From: Providencia hangzhouensis
GTDB taxonomy: Bacteria; Pseudomonadota; Gammaproteobacteria; Enterobacterales; Enterobacteriaceae
NCBI RefSeq assembly: GCF_029193595.2
Contig: NZ_CP135052.1
Location: 1,426,001-1,490,000 of the forward strand
Length of the DNA stretch: 64,000 nt
Reading direction: 5' to 3'
In this document: in pieces, positions 9,335 through 19,743 of the stretch
How the letters are laid out: every line of letters starts with the position of its first letter
Numbering within the stretch: the first letter of the stretch is position 1
Notes under the pieces: generated by a model
Told to the model about the DNA's origin: nothing
Databases searched by the model: none
Seen by the model: only the letters and a program-made list of their open reading frames with translations
Program-made: the position numbers and the translations under genes

Positions 9335-9760
9335 TTAAAACACAAAGGTTTTATTACATAATGACTTCAATTTGGCATTATCTTTGTTTTCGCAAACAAC
9401 TGTCCAATTAAAGGGGTTGCCTATGCTAGGAAGGGTTGGTGTTAATGTGACTTTTAAGCCTGATAATGATTTGTCAGTAGAAAATGTAATAACCCCAGAT
9501 TTAACTTCTATTTTACTAATGTATTTTCCAGTTATATTGGTAGGGATATCATCATTGCCTCCATTACATTGTGATAAACTCCCTCGATTAAAGCTACATA
9601 TTTCAACACTGTTTTTATATGGGATAACAGTCTGGAGTACATCAGTAATTGCTGCTTTTTGCATATAGCTTTGATAGCCAGGGATAGCAATAGCACTTAG
9701 AATTGATATAATTGCAATTACTACCATAATTTCAATGAGTGAAAATCCTTGTTGATTCAT
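9335..9760 (-). CDS. ppdD: Type IV prepilin, PpdD-like
   Basis: A 141-aa prepilin. The mature protein begins after the prepilin peptidase site QQG/FSLIE, with Phe at +1, Glu at +5 and a hydrophobic helix (IMVVIAIISILSAIAIPGY). Four Cys residues in the C-terminal part could form the disulfides usual in pilins. The open frame extends 12 codons upstream, but the ATG at 9760 has GGAGG eight bases before it and gives the usual short leader MNQQG. It lies 14 bases upstream of hofB. No prepilin peptidase or retraction ATPase is in the window. Confidence 0.88.
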   Translation of the reverse strand: MNQQGFSLIEIMVVIAIISILSAIAIPGYQSYMQKAAITDVLQTVIPYKNSVEICSFNRGSLSQCNGGNDDIPTNITGKYISKIEVKSGVITFSTDKSLSGLKVTLTPTLPSIGNPFNWTVVCENKDNAKLKSLCNKTFVF

Positions 9761-9796
9761 AAATAAAACCTCCGTTGTTAAGTGAGGTTTCATCAT

Positions 9797-10026
9797 AATT
9801 GTATTTTTAAGTTAAAATTAGAGTTTAAAAAAGGTAGTGCGAAACGATTTGTGATTTTTTATTGAAATGTACGTGGGGTTTCATTTTTCTTCGAGCAGCT
9901 TCGCAAAAAAAATAATAAAGAAAAATAGAGGCTGGAGTTCAGTTATAAATTAAGAGAAGATAAGTTTATATATTTTTTATTAGCGGGTAAATTGAATAAA
10001 GATATTATCCGCTAATAATTATAAAG
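9797..10026. other. Spacer between ppdD and ampD with one inverted repeat
   Basis: AT-rich spacer between two minus-strand genes. It must hold the ppdD promoter. A 10-bp inverted repeat TTATTAGCGG / CCGCTAATAA at 9977-9986 / 10009-10018 lies 8 bases after the ampD stop and could end ampD transcription, though it lacks a T run on the minus strand. Confidence 0.4.
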
Positions 10027-10584
10027 TTAATAATTGTTTAATTTATTCTTATAATATCCCCAATCAAAAAATGGGCCAGGATCCGTTTTACGACCAGGAG
10101 CTATATTACTATGACCAGTAATATTATTTTTAATTAGTGGGTATTCAAGTATAAGTAAATTAGTTAAATAAGTAAGGGATTGATATTGTTCTTCTGTAAA
10201 TGGTTCAAAATCAGTGCCTTCTAGCTCAATACCAATAGAAAAGTCGTTGCATTTTTCTTGGCCTTGGTAGGAAGACTGCCCAGCGTGCCAAGCCCGTAAA
10301 TGAAAGGGGACATATTGAATGATTGCACCATCACGGCGTATTAGGCAATGAGCTGAAACTCGAAGATGTCTGATTTCATTAAAAAATGGGTGTTCATCAG
10401 GGTTTAAAGTCCCTGTAAATAATTGGTTTATATAAGGGCCACCAAATTGTCCTGGAGGAAGGCTGATATTATGAATAACTAGAAGATAAGGTATGGTATT
10501 AGAGGGGCGCTCATCATGATGTGGAGAAGGGATATGAGTCACATTATTTAGCCAACCATTGTGTATTTTCATATCGTTATCCAT
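10027..10584 (-). CDS. ampD: 1,6-anhydro-N-acetylmuramyl-L-alanine amidase AmpD
   Basis: A 185-aa cytoplasmic zinc amidase that cleaves anhydro-muropeptides during cell wall recycling; its loss induces AmpC beta-lactamases in related species. Zinc ligands are visible: His38 in VIHNISLPPG, the late His in GHSNIAPGRKTDPGPFFDW and the Asp of TDPG. Orientation is away from nadC, sharing a short promoter region. ampE, which follows ampD in E. coli, is absent. Confidence 0.94.
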   Translation of the reverse strand: MDNDMKIHNGWLNNVTHIPSPHHDERPSNTIPYLLVIHNISLPPGQFGGPYINQLFTGTLNPDEHPFFNEIRHLRVSAHCLIRRDGAIIQYVPFHLRAWHAGQSSYQGQEKCNDFSIGIELEGTDFEPFTEEQYQSLTYLTNLLILEYPLIKNNITGHSNIAPGRKTDPGPFFDWGYYKNKLNNY

Positions 10585-10647
10585 AGTATTCTCTTTTCTT
10601 TTTTGTTAACACTCGTTATCTGCGAACGAAAAGATTAGCATAGATGA

Positions 10648-11580
<933 letters not shown>

Positions 11581-11653
11581 GTGATCTGGTTAATACACTC
11601 AGGGTGCCTTAACTGGGCTCATTAATCTTAGTGTTATTGATGAGACCTATACA

Positions 11654-11694
11654 TTAGTCACCTATTTACGTTAATGCGTTAAATAGGTGACTAA
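11654..11694 (+). terminator. Strong hairpin downstream of nadC
   Basis: A 15-bp perfect inverted repeat TTAGTCACCTATTTA (11654-11668) / 11680-11694 with an 11-base loop, about 75 bases after the nadC stop. There is no T run, so it may be a transcript-stabilising hairpin or a weak terminator. A second imperfect repeat (GGGCTCAT ... ATGAGACC) lies just upstream, around 11614-11647. Confidence 0.5.
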
Positions 11695-12250
11695 CATCTG
11701 ACTCACTCGTTACCAAATTGTATTTTGGCATTGATTTAACTATTTAATGGGTTACAACGAAATATTTTGTAGCTCCTAGCTAATCGAATCTCGAAACCTT
11801 ATCGCATTTTCCGTGCCACCTATAAATTGAAATATTACAGTGCTATTTTATTTTCGACATCAATTTTATTCTAAAATAATAGATAGGCTTGAGTGTAATT
11901 TAATCAATAAAATTTGAGTTAAATTTAAAACCACTTGCAATTTTAACATTTCATTAACGTTGTTGTGTTCCAAACGAGTAAAGACTGCAATTAATGAGTT
12001 AATTTGATTTTAAACGCACTTATTTTAAATTTAAATTCATTATATTGGTTGCTTTAACGGTTCAGTTTTTGCATTTTAGCATAAAAAATCGTTTTTAATG
12101 TTAAAATATGTCATGTCAAATTGCATATTAAGTTATCAATTCATGCTAAATTTTAAAAAAAATTGTTAAGATTTGCAGGATTTTATGATTTAGCGCAAGG
12201 TCTTTATGGACAGATAGTGAATACTTTGTTACTTTATTAACCCATAAATA

Positions 12251-12267
12251 AATTGGTATTACCAATT
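12251..12267. promoter_or_regulatory. PdhR operator
   Basis: AATTGGTATTACCAATT is a perfect 17-base palindrome matching the known E. coli PdhR box (ATTGGTnnnACCAAT core). It lies 52 bases before the pdhR start codon, where it would allow autorepression of pdhR-aceEF-lpd that is relieved by pyruvate. Confidence 0.85.
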
Positions 12268-12319
12268 AACACTGGGTAATACGTAATCAATAATTACTCA
12301 CTCATGAATATGGCAGATT

Positions 12320-13090
12320 ATGACTTACGGTAAAATTCGCCAACCAAAGTTATCAGATGTAATAGAGCAGCGTCTCGAACATCTTATTTTCGAAGGGACA
12401 TTACGCCCTGGCGAAAAGCTGCCTCCTGAGCGCGAACTTGCAAAACAGTTTGACGTATCTCGACCATCAGTGCGTGAAGCAATTCAAACATTAGAGGCGA
12501 AAGGCCTTTTATCTCGCCGCCAAGGTGGTGGAACATTCGTGCAAAAGAAAATGTGGCAAAGCTTTAGTGACCCTTTAGCTCAGCTACTTGAAGGCAATCC
12601 AGAATCTCAATTCGATCTTCTTGAAACTCGTCATGCCCTTGAAGGTATTGCTGCGTATTACGCGGCACTCCGTGGTACAGATGAAGATCTCGAACGGATT
12701 CGCCAAAGCTATGAATTAATTAAGACAGCGCAAGAAAATGGCGGATTAGAAGCAGAGTCAGATGCAGTATTACAATATCAATTAATTGTCACTGAAGCTG
12801 CTCATAACGTCGTTTTGCTACATCTATTGCGTTGTATGATCCCGATGTTAGAACAAAATATTCGGCAGAACTTTGAGTTCTTATATACCCGTAAAGAAAT
12901 GTATAAAGCAGTTAGTGAACATCGAGCACAAATTTTTGCCGCTATAATGGCAAGAGAACCAGAAAAAGCACGTGAAGCTTCTCATCGCCATTTAGCCTTT
13001 ATTGAAGATTTACTGTTGGATATTAGCCGAGAGCAAACTCGCAGAGAACGTTCTTTACGTCGGTTACAGCAACATCCTGATTTGAATTGA
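12320..13090 (+). CDS. pdhR: Pyruvate-responsive repressor PdhR
   Basis: A 256-aa GntR/FadR-family regulator. The N-terminal winged helix ([14 protein letters not shown] ... [30 protein letters not shown] ... RQGGGTFV) is nearly identical to E. coli PdhR, and the all-helical FCD effector domain fills the rest ([49 protein letters not shown]). It senses pyruvate and represses the pyruvate dehydrogenase genes. Its own operator lies upstream. aceE follows after 171 bases. Confidence 0.97.
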   Translation: MTYGKIRQPKLSDVIEQRLEHLIFEGTLRPGEKLPPERELAKQFDVSRPSVREAIQTLEAKGLLSRRQGGGTFVQKKMWQSFSDPLAQLLEGNPESQFDLLETRHALEGIAAYYAALRGTDEDLERIRQSYELIKTAQENGGLEAESDAVLQYQLIVTEAAHNVVLLHLLRCMIPMLEQNIRQNFEFLYTRKEMYKAVSEHRAQIFAAIMAREPEKAREASHRHLAFIEDLLLDISREQTRRERSLRRLQQHPDLN

Positions 13091-13166
13091 TAATATAGAT
13101 CCTGACTGCTGCGTCTATATTATTGTGAATACTCTAATTGAGAGTTAAAGCGGCAACTACATCAGG

Positions 13167-13218
13167 GCCTATCTTCCCGCTGTTTTATAGCGACTGGGAA
13201 AATAGCAGGAAGATAGGC
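13167..13218 (+). promoter_or_regulatory. Large hairpin in the pdhR-aceE spacer
   Basis: GCCTATCTTCCCGCT (13167-13181) pairs with AGCAGGAAGATAGGC (13204-13218) with a single mismatch around a 22-base loop. It lies 43 bases upstream of the aceE start, inside the leader of aceE, and lacks a T run. It could mark an mRNA processing or stability point that sets the PdhR-to-E1 ratio; this is inference. Confidence 0.55.
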
Positions 13219-13261
13219 TCCACATAAACATATAAAATAGATAACAGATAAGGAATACACC

Positions 13262-15928
13262 ATGTCAGATATGTTAAAAAATGACGTGGATCCGATTGAA
13301 ACTCGCGACTGGCTACAGGCGATTGAATCGGTCATCCGTGAAGAAGGTGTTGATCGTGCTCAGTTTATTATCGAACAGGTATTAAGCGAAGCGCGTAAAG
13401 GCGGTGTTAATATTGCCGCTGGTGCATCTGGTCATTCTGATTACATCAACACAATTGCTGTTGAAGATGAGCCGGCATACCCTGGTAACATGGATTTAGA
13501 GCGCCGTATTCGCTCTGCAATTCGTTGGAACGCAGTGATGACTGTTTTACGCGCTTCCAAAAAAGACTTAGAACTGGGTGGCCATATGGCTTCTTTCCAG
13601 TCATCAGCAACTTTATATGAAGTGTGCTTTAACCACTTCTTCCGTGCACATAATAACAATGACGGCGGGGATTTAGTCTTCTTCCAAGGCCACATCTCTC
13701 CAGGTATTTACGCACGTGCGTTCTTGGAAGGCCGCTTAACTGAAGAGCAAATGAACAACTTCCGTCAAGAAATTGGTGGAAATGGTCTGTCTTCTTATCC
13801 ACACCCTAAATTAATGCCTGATTTCTGGCAGTTCCCTACGGTATCAATGGGTCTGGGTCCAATTAATGCTATTTATCAAGCGAAATTCCTGAAATACCTT
13901 GATAACCGCGGACTGAAAGATACATCAGCTCAGCGCGTATATGCATTCCTTGGTGATGGTGAGATGGATGAGCCAGAGTCTAAAGGTGCAATTACTATCG
14001 CAACTCGCGATAAATTAGATAACTTAGTATTTGTTATCAACTGTAACCTGCAACGTTTAGATGGACCAGTTACAGGTAATGGTAAAATTGTTAATGAACT
14101 AGAAGGTATCTTTAATGGTGCTGGCTGGCAAGTTATCAAAGTTATGTGGGGCGACCGTTGGGATGAATTACTGCGTAAAGATACAAGCGGTAAACTTGTT
14201 CAATTAATGAACGAAACCTTAGACGGCGACTACCAAACCTTTAAATCACGTGACGGTGCATACGTTCGTGAACACTTCTTTAATCGTTACCCAGAAACTG
14301 CAGCATTAGTTAAAGATATGACTGATGATGAAATTTGGGCACTGAACCGTGGTGGTCACGATCCGAAGAAAGTGTACGCAGCGTTCAAAAAAGCACAAGA
14401 AACTAAAGGCAAACCAACTGTTATTTTAGCTCAAACCATTAAAGGTTATGGCATGGGTGAAACTGCAGAAGGTAAAAACATTGCTCACCAAGTGAAGAAA
14501 ATGAACATGGATGGCGTTCGTCATTTCCGTGATCAATTCAATGTACCCGTTGCTGATGAGCAAATTGAAAAACTACCATACATTACGTTTGAAAAAGATT
14601 CCGAAGAGTACAAATATCTGCATGAGCGCCGTCAAGCGTTAGGTGGTTATTTGCCAGCTCGTCGTTCAACCTTTGATGAAAAATTGGATATCCCTGCACT
14701 GGCAGATTTCAGCCAATTATTGGAAGAACAATCTAAAGAAATTTCAACAACTATCGCGTTCGTTCGTGCGTTGAACGTTATGTTGAAAAACAAATCGATC
14801 AAAGAGCGTTTAGTACCAATCATCGCTGATGAAGCGCGTACATTTGGTATGGAAGGTTTATTCCGCCAAATCGGTATCTATAGCCCTAAAGGTCAGCAAT
14901 ATACTCCGCAAGACCGTGAGCAAGTTGCTTACTATAAAGAAGACTCGAAAGGTCAAATTCTGCAAGAAGGTATCAATGAGCTGGGAGCGGGTTCTTCTTG
15001 GCTAGCGGCTGCGACATCATACAGCACTAACAACTTGCCGATGATCCCGTTCTATATCTACTACTCAATGTTTGGTTTCCAACGTATTGGTGACTTGATG
15101 TGGGCAGCGGGTGACCAACAAGCACGCGGTTTCTTAATTGGTGGTACTTCAGGCCGTACAACACTGAATGGTGAAGGTCTACAGCATGAAGATGGCCATA
15201 GCCATATTCAATCACTGACTATCCCTAACTGTATTTCTTATGACCCAGCTTTCGCTTACGAAGTTGCGGTGATCATGCAAGACGGCTTAGAGCGTATGTA
15301 CGGTGAGAAACAAGAAAACGTTTACTACTACATCACGACGCTGAACGAAAACTACCACATGCCAGCAATGCCAGAAGGCGTAGAAGAAGGTATCCGTAAA
15401 GGTATCTATAAACTGGCTTCGGTTGAAGGTAGCAAAGGTAAAGTTCAGCTGTTAGGTTCAGGTTCGATGATGCGCCACGTGCGTGAAGCCGCTGACATCT
15501 TGTCTGCTGAATATGGAATTGGTTCTGATGTCTATAGCGTGACTTCATTCACTGAATTGGCACGTGATGGCCAAGATTGTGAGCGTTGGAACATGCTGCA
15601 CCCATCTGAAGCACCACGTGTTCCATACATTGCTCAAGTTATGAATGATGCACCAGCAGTTGCATCAACTGACTATATGAAACTGTTTGCAGAACAAGTT
15701 CGTACTTATGTTCCTGCAAGTGATTACCGTGTTCTGGGTACAGATGGTTTCGGTCGTTCAGACAGTCGTGAAAACCTGCGTCACCACTTTGAAGTGGATA
15801 CATCCTATGTGATCGTTGCAGCGTTAGGTGAATTAGCTAAACGTGGTGAGATTGATGTAAAAGTCGTTGAAGAAGCGATTAAAAAATACAACATCAACCC
15901 AGATAAAGTTAACCCACGTTTGGCATAA
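13262..15928 (+). CDS. aceE: Pyruvate dehydrogenase E1 component
   Basis: An 888-aa homodimeric-type E1 (E. coli 887) that decarboxylates pyruvate on thiamine diphosphate and reductively acetylates the E2 lipoyl groups. The thiamine diphosphate motif begins at GDGEMDEPESKGAI (near residue 230) and continues to the NCNLQRLDGPV segment. AAGGAA precedes the ATG by five bases. It is followed after 13 bases by aceF; expression should follow PdhR control and any internal promoter. Confidence 0.98.
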   Translation: MSDMLKNDVDPIETRDWLQAIESVIREEGVDRAQFIIEQVLSEARKGGVNIAAGASGHSDYINTIAVEDEPAYPGNMDLERRIRSAIRWNAVMTVLRASKKDLELGGHMASFQSSATLYEVCFNHFFRAHNNNDGGDLVFFQGHISPGIYARAFLEGRLTEEQMNNFRQEIGGNGLSSYPHPKLMPDFWQFPTVSMGLGPINAIYQAKFLKYLDNRGLKDTSAQRVYAFLGDGEMDEPESKGAITIATRDKLDNLVFVINCNLQRLDGPVTGNGKIVNELEGIFNGAGWQVIKVMWGDRWDELLRKDTSGKLVQLMNETLDGDYQTFKSRDGAYVREHFFNRYPETAALVKDMTDDEIWALNRGGHDPKKVYAAFKKAQETKGKPTVILAQTIKGYGMGETAEGKNIAHQVKKMNMDGVRHFRDQFNVPVADEQIEKLPYITFEKDSEEYKYLHERRQALGGYLPARRSTFDEKLDIPALADFSQLLEEQSKEISTTIAFVRALNVMLKNKSIKERLVPIIADEARTFGMEGLFRQIGIYSPKGQQYTPQDREQVAYYKEDSKGQILQEGINELGAGSSWLAAATSYSTNNLPMIPFYIYYSMFGFQRIGDLMWAAGDQQARGFLIGGTSGRTTLNGEGLQHEDGHSHIQSLTIPNCISYDPAFAYEVAVIMQDGLERMYGEKQENVYYYITTLNENYHMPAMPEGVEEGIRKGIYKLASVEGSKGKVQLLGSGSMMRHVREAADILSAEYGIGSDVYSVTSFTELARDGQDCERWNMLHPSEAPRVPYIAQVMNDAPAVASTDYMKLFAEQVRTYVPASDYRVLGTDGFGRSDSRENLRHHFEVDTSYVIVAALGELAKRGEIDVKVVEEAIKKYNINPDKVNPRLA

Positions 15929-15941
15929 GAGGTAAAAATCA

Positions 15942-17801
15942 ATGTCTATTGAAATCCAAGTGCCTGATATCGGTGCTGATGAAGTTGAAGTCACCGAAGT
16001 GATGGTTAAAGTTGGCGACAAAGTAGAAGCTGAGCAATCGCTTATTACCGTTGAAGGTGATAAGGCTTCTATGGAAGTCCCATCTCCACAAGCGGGTGTG
16101 GTAAAAGAAATTAAAATTGCTGTTGGCGATAAAGTGACAACAGGCAAATTAATCATGGTATTCGAAGCGGAGGCGGGTGCAGCAGCGCCTGCTCCTGCAG
16201 AAGCCCCTACGGCTCCAGCGGCAGCGCCAAGCGCAGCTGCATCTAAAGATGTTGCTGTTCCAGATATCGGTGGCGATGAAGTTGAAGTTACTGAAATCAT
16301 GGTTAAAGTCGGTGACAAAGTAGAAGCTGAGCAATCTTTAATTACTGTTGAAGGTGACAAAGCTTCAATGGAAGTTCCTGCACCATTTGCTGGAACGGTT
16401 AAAGAAATCAAAATTGCAACCGGTGATAAAGTTAAAACCGGCTCATTGATTATGGTCTTTGAAGTTGCAGGCGCAGCACCTGCGGCGGCACCAGCTGCAC
16501 AAGCTGCTGCACCAGCGGCTCCAGCAGCATCAGCAATTAAAGATGTTAACGTTCCAGATATCGGTGGTGATGAAGTTGAAGTCACTGAAGTCATGGTAAA
16601 AGTGGGTGATACCGTTTCTGCTGAGCAATCAATCATTACCGTTGAAGGTGACAAAGCGTCAATGGAAGTTCCTGCGCCATTTGCTGGAACAGTTAAAGAA
16701 ATCAAGATTGCGACTGGCGATAAAGTGAAAACTGGCTCGCTGATCATGACTTTTGAAGTGGCAGGTGCAGCGCCTGCAGCGGCTCCAGCAGCTCAACCGT
16801 CTGCTCCGGCTCCAGCGGCAGCTCCTGCACAAGCAGCGCCAGCGAAAGCAACTGACAGCAAAACTGAATTTGTTGAAAACGACGCATATATCCATGCAAC
16901 ACCGGTTATTCGCCGCTTAGCGCGTGAATTTGGTGTTAACTTAGCGAAAGTTAAAGGTACAGGTCGTAAGGGCCGTATCCTGCGTGAAGACGTTCAAGCT
17001 TACGTGAAGGATGCCGTAAAACGTGCGGAAGCTCCTGCAGCTGCGGGTGGTGGTTTACCAGGTATGCTGCCATGGCCGAAAGTGGATTACAGTAAATTCG
17101 GTGAAGTTGAAGAAGTTGAACTGGGTCGTATCCAAAAAATCTCTGGTGCTAACCTGAGCCGTAACTGGGTAATGATCCCGCACGTTACGCTGATGGAAGA
17201 AGTGGATACCACTGAAGTTGAAGAATTCCGTAAGCAACAAAACAAAGAAGCTGAGAAGAAAAAACTGGATGTGAAAATCACACCATTAGTTTTTGTCATG
17301 AAAGCTGTTGCTCGTGCTCTGGAAGAAATGCCACGCTTTAATAGCTCCATTTCTGAAGATGCACAGCGTCTGTTCCTGAAAAAATATATTAACATCGGTA
17401 TTGCCGTAGATACTCCAAATGGCTTAGTTGTTCCTGTCTTCAAAGACGTTAACAAAAAAGGCATTTTAGAGCTATCTCGCGAACTGATGGAAGTTTCTAA
17501 GAAAGCGCGTGCAGGTAAACTGACTGCGTCTGATATGCAAGGTGGTTGCTTCACGATTTCAAGCCTTGGTGGTATCGGAACTACCGGTTTTGCACCTATC
17601 GTGAATGCACCAGAAGTTGCAATTATGGGACTGTCACGTTCTTCAATGAAACCTGTTTGGAATGGTAGCGAATTTGTTCCTCGCCTAATCCTGCCAATGT
17701 CACTGTCCTTTGACCATCGTGTAATCGATGGTGCTGATGGAGCTCGCTTCATCACCCTAGTAGGGCAATTAATGAGCGATATTCGCCGTTTAGTGATGTA
17801 A
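15942..17801 (+). CDS. aceF: Pyruvate dehydrogenase E2, dihydrolipoyl acetyltransferase
   Basis: A 619-aa E2 core protein with three tandem lipoyl domains, each carrying EGDKASME with the lipoylated Lys (K41, K140, K238). They are linked by Ala/Pro-rich hinges. A peripheral subunit-binding domain ([28 protein letters not shown]) and the catalytic acetyltransferase domain, with the [15 protein letters not shown] active site near the end, follow. It moves acetyl groups to CoA. The three lipoyl repeats are highly similar at DNA level, which makes the region prone to in-frame recombination. Confidence 0.98.
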   Translation: MSIEIQVPDIGADEVEVTEVMVKVGDKVEAEQSLITVEGDKASMEVPSPQAGVVKEIKIAVGDKVTTGKLIMVFEAEAGAAAPAPAEAPTAPAAAPSAAASKDVAVPDIGGDEVEVTEIMVKVGDKVEAEQSLITVEGDKASMEVPAPFAGTVKEIKIATGDKVKTGSLIMVFEVAGAAPAAAPAAQAAAPAAPAASAIKDVNVPDIGGDEVEVTEVMVKVGDTVSAEQSIITVEGDKASMEVPAPFAGTVKEIKIATGDKVKTGSLIMTFEVAGAAPAAAPAAQPSAPAPAAAPAQAAPAKATDSKTEFVENDAYIHATPVIRRLAREFGVNLAKVKGTGRKGRILREDVQAYVKDAVKRAEAPAAAGGGLPGMLPWPKVDYSKFGEVEEVELGRIQKISGANLSRNWVMIPHVTLMEEVDTTEVEEFRKQQNKEAEKKKLDVKITPLVFVMKAVARALEEMPRFNSSISEDAQRLFLKKYINIGIAVDTPNGLVVPVFKDVNKKGILELSRELMEVSKKARAGKLTASDMQGGCFTISSLGGIGTTGFAPIVNAPEVAIMGLSRSSMKPVWNGSEFVPRLILPMSLSFDHRVIDGADGARFITLVGQLMSDIRRLVM

Positions 17802-17807
17802 ATAATA

Positions 17808-17829
17808 AGACCGGCGAATAGGCCGGTCT
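17808..17829 (+). terminator. Terminator-like stem after aceF
   Basis: AGACCGGC / GCCGGTCT, an 8-bp GC-rich stem with a six-base loop, followed by TGTTTTA, 6 bases after the aceF stop. It may reduce readthrough into lpd, which in E. coli also has its own promoter. Confidence 0.75.
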
Positions 17830-18005
17830 GTTTTATTTAGGCTGAGGCAGAATTTTTTGCTGCTGCTACGAAAGGTTGGGAGTTACATCACGAAATGAGC
17901 CTTTTCAGGGTGTTAACAATTCTGTAAACTGCTCTCGGTGTGTACTTTTCCAGTGGAAGATCGTTTATTCAGCAGTACCGCTGGACAAAACAAAAAGAGG
18001 TCATG

Positions 18006-19433
18006 ATGAGTACTGAAATTAAAGCCCAAGTCGTTGTGCTTGGTGCAGGCCCTGCAGGCTATTCTGCGGCTTTCCGTTGCGCTGACTTAGGTTTAGAAAC
18101 TGTTTTAGTAGAACGTTATTCAACCCTTGGTGGTGTTTGTTTAAACGTTGGTTGTATTCCTTCTAAAGCTTTACTCCATGTTGCAAAAGTGATCGAAGAA
18201 GCAAAAGCTTTAGCAGAACACGGCATCGTTTTTGGTGAGCCAAAAACTGACATTTCCAAAGTTCGCTTATGGAAAGAAAAAGTGATTAATCAGCTGACGG
18301 GTGGTCTGGCTGGTATGGCTAAAGGCCGTAAAGTTAACGTAGTTAACGGCTTCGGTAAATTCACAGGTGCCAACACGCTGGTTGTTGAAGGTGAAAACGG
18401 TAGCACAACTATCAATTTCGATAACGCAATTATTGCTGCGGGTTCCCGTCCAATTCAATTACCATTCATTCCACATGAAGACCCACGTATTTGGGACTCA
18501 ACCGATGCATTAGAACTGAAAGAAGTTCCTGAGCGTCTGCTGGTTATGGGTGGGGGTATCATCGGTTTAGAAATGGGAACTGTGTATCATGCACTGGGTT
18601 CTCAAATCGATGTGGTTGAAATGTTTGACCAAGTCATCCCAGCGGCTGACAAAGATGTGGTTAAAGTATTCACTAAACAAATCAGTAAAAAATTCAATCT
18701 TCTGTTAGAAACTAAAGTAACAGCCGTTGAAGCGAAAGAAGACGGTATCTACGTTTCTATGGAAGGCAAAAAAGCTTCCGCAGAGCCGCAACGTTACGAT
18801 GCTGTATTAGTGGCAATCGGCCGTGTTCCTAATGGTAAAAACTTGGATGCAGGCAAAGCTGGCGTTGAAGTTGATGACCGTGGCTTTATCCATGTCGATA
18901 AGCAAATGCGCACTAACGTTCCTCATATCTTCGCTATCGGTGATATCGTTGGCCAGCCAATGTTGGCTCACAAAGGTGTTCACGAGGGGCACGTTGCCGC
19001 AGAAGTTATCTCTGGTCTGAAACATTACTTTGACCCGAAAGTGATCCCATCAATCGCTTATACTGAGCCAGAAGTTGCATGGGTTGGTTTAACTGAGAAA
19101 GAAGCGAAAGAACAAAATATCAGCTACGAAGTTGCGACTTTCCCATGGGCAGCATCAGGCCGTGCAATTGCATCTGATTGCGCCGAAGGTATGACTAAGC
19201 TGATTTTCGACAAACAATCTAACCGTGTTATCGGTGGGGCTGTTGTCGGTGTGAACGGTGGTGAATTACTGGGCGAAATCGGCCTAGCAATTGAAATGGG
19301 TTGTGATGCTGAAGATTTAGCATTAACTATCCATGCTCACCCAACACTGTATGAATCAATCGGTATGGCTGCTGAAATTTACGAAGGTAGCATTACTGAT
19401 TTACCAAACGCAAAAGCGAAAAAGAAAAAATAA
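18006..19433 (+). CDS. lpd: Dihydrolipoyl dehydrogenase E3
   Basis: A 475-aa flavoprotein shared by the pyruvate and 2-oxoglutarate dehydrogenase complexes and the glycine cleavage system; it reoxidises dihydrolipoyl groups with NAD. It shows the N-terminal FAD motif GAGPAGYSAA, redox pair Cys45/Cys50 in GGVCLNVGCIPSK, NAD motif GGGIIGLEMG and the C-terminal HAHPTLYES active-site His/Glu. The frame opens at 17940, but the ATG at 18006 has AGAGG five bases upstream and matches E. coli MSTEI. Two copies of its 3' end occur downstream in the accessory island. Confidence 0.98.
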   Translation: MSTEIKAQVVVLGAGPAGYSAAFRCADLGLETVLVERYSTLGGVCLNVGCIPSKALLHVAKVIEEAKALAEHGIVFGEPKTDISKVRLWKEKVINQLTGGLAGMAKGRKVNVVNGFGKFTGANTLVVEGENGSTTINFDNAIIAAGSRPIQLPFIPHEDPRIWDSTDALELKEVPERLLVMGGGIIGLEMGTVYHALGSQIDVVEMFDQVIPAADKDVVKVFTKQISKKFNLLLETKVTAVEAKEDGIYVSMEGKKASAEPQRYDAVLVAIGRVPNGKNLDAGKAGVEVDDRGFIHVDKQMRTNVPHIFAIGDIVGQPMLAHKGVHEGHVAAEVISGLKHYFDPKVIPSIAYTEPEVAWVGLTEKEAKEQNISYEVATFPWAASGRAIASDCAEGMTKLIFDKQSNRVIGGAVVGVNGGELLGEIGLAIEMGCDAEDLALTIHAHPTLYESIGMAAEIYEGSITDLPNAKAKKKK

Positions 19434-19743
19434 TTTTCTTTAATCGCACAGATAAACAGTATCTCTAGTATGCTGTTTATCACCAAAGCGAATTGAAGCC
19501 AATGTGGAAACACGTTGGCTTTTTTATATTTATCTAAAAATAAAGGGAGAATTTTATTTAATCTACTAATTCTTATTTTTAGTCATTAACTAAGTAATTA
19601 ACTAAGTAATTAAATAATTTTTAATATTATTATTTAATTCTGAGTTTTTGTATTATTTGAATGATACCACTTAGTTGACTATAAAAAAATTAAATTTAAT
19701 TTTCCTTATTGCAATATTTTAATGCTAATAAGGAAATTAGATT
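19434..19743. other. lpd terminator and promoter region of the first toxin gene
   Basis: The left part holds an 8-bp hairpin (ATAAACAG ... CTGTTTAT, near 19451-19480) and the lpd terminator. The right part is very AT-rich, with a duplicated TTAACTAAGTAA near 19587-19610 and TTAGTTGACTATAAAAA near 19672-19688. The latter also precedes the other two toxin genes and probably contains their shared promoter. Confidence 0.6.
19496..19527 (+). terminator. Rho-independent terminator of lpd
   Basis: An 11-bp stem AAGCCAATGTG / CACGTTGGCTT with one G:T pair and a GAAA loop, followed by six T residues. The same element recurs at 21553 and 24433. Confidence 0.9.

Larger units (their letters stand above)
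11581..12319. other. Long spacer nadC-pdhR
   Basis: About 740 bases with no convincing gene. E. coli has aroP near this position; no remnant of it is seen. The left end holds nadC-distal hairpins (see 11654-11694), the middle is AT-rich without recognisable structure, and the right end holds the PdhR palindrome and the pdhR promoter region. Confidence 0.7.

Noticed and set aside
15833..16747. A 304-codon open frame opposite aceE/aceF
   Set aside because: It is antisense to the Ala/Pro-rich lipoyl repeats of aceF, which keep the opposite frame open; it has a low-complexity Ser/Thr/Ala composition and no ribosome binding site.
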